A stretch of 64,000 nt of DNA from assembly GCA_903863295.1 (NCBI GenBank), contig CAIPBM010000106.1:31552-95551 (forward strand), written 5' to 3'. Positions 61,520 to 64,000 of the stretch are shown piece by piece. The notes under the pieces were generated by a model. It was not told the origin of the DNA, did not search any database, and saw only the letters and a list, made by a program, of their open reading frames with translations. Each line of letters opens with the position of its first letter. Within the stretch, counting starts at the first letter, position 1. The position numbers were made by a program, and so were the translations under genes. The stretch is from an uncultured Verrucomicrobiota bacterium (lineage in GTDB: Bacteria; Verrucomicrobiota; Verrucomicrobiia; Methylacidiphilales; UBA1321).

Positions 61520-61993
61520 ATGGCCAGACGTCGCCGCGCCGAAAAGCGCTCCATTATTCCCGATAGCCGCTATGAATCCCAAGTCGTGGGCCGCCTGATC
61601 TCCGCGATCATGCAGCGCGGCAAGAAGTCGCTCGCCCAGCGTATCGTTTACGGTGCGATCGATTCCGTCAACGAACAGAACAAGGACGGCGATCCTTTGG
61701 ATATTCTCAACAAGGCGCTCGAAAACGTGAAGCCCCGTCTCGAAGTCAAGTCCCGCCGCGTCGGTGGTGCCACCTATCAGGTTCCGATGGAAGTTCCGCC
61801 GGAGCGTCAGCTCGCGCTGGCCATGCGCTGGATGGTTCTCAATGCCTCCAAGCGCAAAGGTGTGCCTCTCCAGAAGGCTCTTGCTTCCGAAATCAAGGAA
61901 GCCTCCAACGGCCAGGGTAATTCCGTCAAGAAACGTGACGACGTGCACAAGATGGCCCAGGCCAATCGCGCGTTCGCCCACTTCCGCTTCTAA
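61520..61993 (+). CDS. rpsG: 30S ribosomal protein S7
   Basis: A 157-residue primary 16S rRNA-binding protein that nucleates the 30S head. It starts [18 protein letters not shown]; family blocks are [49 protein letters not shown] and the C-terminal [14 protein letters not shown]. No ribosome-binding sequence is visible before the ATG (CTTAACCAACTGATACT precedes it). It is the second gene of the str operon and fusA starts 7 bp after its stop. Confidence 0.97.
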   Translation: MARRRRAEKRSIIPDSRYESQVVGRLISAIMQRGKKSLAQRIVYGAIDSVNEQNKDGDPLDILNKALENVKPRLEVKSRRVGGATYQVPMEVPPERQLALAMRWMVLNASKRKGVPLQKALASEIKEASNGQGNSVKKRDDVHKMAQANRAFAHFRF

Positions 61994-62000
61994 TACGACC

Positions 62001-64000
62001 ATGTCCTCCGCAATGACTCCCACCAAGACGGCCGCCGCGGCTGCCGTCGACCCGAGCAAGAAGAATCCGAATTCGCCCAAGCGCCCCTATCCGATGGAGC
62101 GCACCCGCAACATCGGTATTGCCGCTCACATCGACGCAGGCAAGACCACGCTCACGGAGCGTATTCTTTTCTACACCGGCGCGATCCACAAGATCGGCGA
62201 AGTCCATGAAGGCACCGCGGTGACTGACTGGATGGAGCAGGAGCGCGAGCGTGGTATCACCATCACTTCGGCGGCCACGACCTGTTTCTGGCCTGCGCGC
62301 AAGGAAGAAGGCATTTTCAAGTTGTATGAGGGACAGAAGTTCCGCATCAACATCATCGATACTCCCGGTCACGTCGATTTCACGGCGGAAGTGGAACGTT
62401 CCCTCCGCGTGCTTGATGGCGCCATCGCTGTGTTCTGCGGCGTTGCCGGTGTCCAGCCCCAGTCTGAAACCGTCTGGCGTCAGGCCAACAAGTACGGCGT
62501 ACCTCGTATTGCGTTCGTCAACAAGATGGATCGCACCGGTGCCAATTTCCAGAATGCCGTCAATGAAATGCGCGACAAGCTTGGCGCCAATGCCTGGCCG
62601 GTCATCATGCCTTGGGGTGCGGAAGATCAGCTCCATGGGCAGATCGATATCGTCAACCAGAAGGCTGTCCGTTATTCCGATAACGACAAGATCGGTTCGA
62701 CTTACGAACTCGTCGAGATTCCTGCTGAATTGAAGGAGAAGGCTGCTGCCGCTCTTCAGGAACTGATCGAAGCTGTTGCCGACAAGGACGAACAGATCGG
62801 TGAAATGTTCCTCGAGGAAAAGATCCCGACCGCCGCCCAGCTCAAGGCCGGTATCCGTCGTCTCACGATTACCAATCAGTTTGTCCCCGTTGTCGGTGGC
62901 TCCGCCTTCAAGAACAAGGGTGTCCAGTTCCTCATCGACGCCGTCATCGATTATCTCCCCGGACCTCTTGACATTCCTCCCGCCGTGGGCATCAACCCCC
63001 ACAATCGCGAAGAAAAAGTCCCGACTCCTGCGGACGACAACGCCAAGTTCTGTTCCCTCGCGTTCAAGCTCTGGACCGATCCGTTCGTCGGCAAGCTCGT
63101 CTTCTTCCGCGTCTATTCCGGCACGCTCAACAAGGGCACCACGGTTTACAATCCCCGCACCAACAAGCGCGAGCGCATCAGCCGCCTCGTCCAGATTCAG
63201 GCCGACAAGCGCGATGAACTCGATGTCGTTTACGCGGGTGATATCGCCGCCATCGTCGGCATCAAGGACGTCAAGACGGGTGACACGCTTTGTATCGAAG
63301 ATTTCGATATCCAGCTCGAACCGCCTTCCTTCCCTGAGCCCGTTATCTCCATGGCCATTGAGCCCAAGACGAAGGCTGATCGCGAAAAGATGGGTGATTC
63401 CCTCGGCCGCCTGGTCGAAGAAGATCCCACCCTCACGGTCAAGACCAACGAAGAAACCGGCCCGACCATTATTGCCGGCATGGGCGAACTTCACCTCGAC
63501 ATCATCATGGACCGCATGCGTCGCGAGTTCAACGTCGAGACGAACGCGGGCGCTCCGCAAATCGCCTATCGCGAGACCATCACCAAGAGCCACGAAGGCG
63601 AAGGCAAGCTCGTCAAGCAGTCGGGCGGTCGCGGTCAATACGGCCATTGCGTCGTCGAAATGATGCCCGTCGAACGCGGCAAAGGCATCATTATCGAGAA
63701 CAAGGTCGTCGGCGGCAACATTCCGAAGGAATACATTCCTGCCTGTAAGAAGGGTATCGAAGAAGCGCTCCTCAACGGCGTCATCAACGGTTCCCCGGTC
63801 ATCGACGTCGAGATTCACATCACCGACGGTTCCTACCATGAAGTCGATTCCAACGAATTGGCGTTCAAGCTCGCGGCCATCTTCGCCGTCCAGGACGCGA
63901 TGAAGAAAGCCGGCCCGATCCTCCTCGAACCTATGATGAAAGTGGAAGTTTCCACCCCGGACGAGTTCCAGGGCGACATCATTGGCGATCTGAGCCGCCG
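62001..64000 (+). CDS. fusA: Elongation factor G (partial, cut by window end)
   Basis: The first 666 codons of the translocation GTPase are present; the C-terminal end lies beyond the window. A short Ala/Lys/Pro-rich N-terminal extension (about 31 residues, [12 protein letters not shown]...) comes before the usual start [19 protein letters not shown]. Other G-domain motifs are [24 protein letters not shown] and FVNKMDR. The later domains include [20 protein letters not shown]. No Shine-Dalgarno sequence is seen; the internal ATG at 62094 could be an alternative start. Gene order rpsL-rpsG-fusA is the classic str operon; tuf would be expected next. Confidence 0.96.
   Translation, partial: MSSAMTPTKTAAAAAVDPSKKNPNSPKRPYPMERTRNIGIAAHIDAGKTTLTERILFYTGAIHKIGEVHEGTAVTDWMEQERERGITITSAATTCFWPARKEEGIFKLYEGQKFRINIIDTPGHVDFTAEVERSLRVLDGAIAVFCGVAGVQPQSETVWRQANKYGVPRIAFVNKMDRTGANFQNAVNEMRDKLGANAWPVIMPWGAEDQLHGQIDIVNQKAVRYSDNDKIGSTYELVEIPAELKEKAAAALQELIEAVADKDEQIGEMFLEEKIPTAAQLKAGIRRLTITNQFVPVVGGSAFKNKGVQFLIDAVIDYLPGPLDIPPAVGINPHNREEKVPTPADDNAKFCSLAFKLWTDPFVGKLVFFRVYSGTLNKGTTVYNPRTNKRERISRLVQIQADKRDELDVVYAGDIAAIVGIKDVKTGDTLCIEDFDIQLEPPSFPEPVISMAIEPKTKADREKMGDSLGRLVEEDPTLTVKTNEETGPTIIAGMGELHLDIIMDRMRREFNVETNAGAPQIAYRETITKSHEGEGKLVKQSGGRGQYGHCVVEMMPVERGKGIIIENKVVGGNIPKEYIPACKKGIEEALLNGVINGSPVIDVEIHITDGSYHEVDSNELAFKLAAIFAVQDAMKKAGPILLEPMMKVEVSTPDEFQGDIIGDLSR

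Noticed and set aside
61926..63839. A 637-codon minus-strand open frame opposite fusA
   Set aside because: It lies antisense to a clear EF-G coding sequence; its length is explained by codon bias of fusA and its product has no recognisable motif.

Overview
This is a 64 kb GC-rich bacterial chromosome segment, most likely from Verrucomicrobiota. The pointers are a set of genes matching the Verru_Chthon pseudopilin-like cassette (37.2-42.4 kb), an LL-diaminopimelate aminotransferase (dapL), a fused lpxC-fabZ followed by lpxA (a Gram-negative outer membrane), squalene-hopene cyclase with an adenosylhopane nucleosidase (hopanoids), and palindromic intergenic repeats. No phage, insertion sequence, CRISPR array or rRNA was seen. 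One tRNA (Asp) is present.

Layout. 0-4 kb: an ABC exporter, then a TMTC-like membrane protein with TPR repeats, then tRNA-Asp. 4-9 kb: an aldo/keto reductase, dapL, an unknown protein and an ammonium transporter. 9-12 kb: hopanoid genes shc and hpnG. 11.8-23.5 kb: one minus-strand run of eight tightly packed genes: ECF sigma factor, small membrane protein, Spy/CpxP-like periplasmic protein, MdtA/MdtB/MdtC-like RND pump, outer-membrane factor and ribD. 23.8-31 kb: a YghZ-like reductase, a PAP2 phosphatase, a lipoprotein and a second (AcrAB-like) RND pump without an outer-membrane factor. 31-37 kb: lipid A genes, a YhaM-like nuclease, a possible uracil-DNA-glycosylase-like protein, a Fpg/Nei glycosylase with a degenerate zinc finger, and pyrD. 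37-42.4 kb: Verru_Chthon-like B, C and A. 42.4-49.8 kb: a Ski2-like helicase cut by an in-frame TGA, a GIDE-LemA fusion, small membrane proteins, a metallophosphoesterase, rnhA, a stand-alone CoaB-like protein and a 59-residue Cys protein. 49.8-54.8 kb: a glycosyltransferase with a C-terminal toroid-like domain, a GH130 phosphorylase and a radical SAM protein. 54.9-60.8 kb: nnr, glcF, a peroxiredoxin, a histidine kinase with a plant ETR1-type ethylene-binding domain, and repeats. 60.8-64 kb: a candidate structured RNA with terminator, then the str operon rpsL-rpsG-fusA (fusA runs off the window).

Points of most interest: the ETR1-like kinase, the TMTC-like protein, the sigma factor-led efflux operon, the interrupted helicase, the Verru_Chthon-like cassette without a D gene, and four families of inverted repeats. 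One repeat lies inside the glcF coding sequence and another supplies the glcF stop codon. All family names come from reading motifs by eye; no database search was run.
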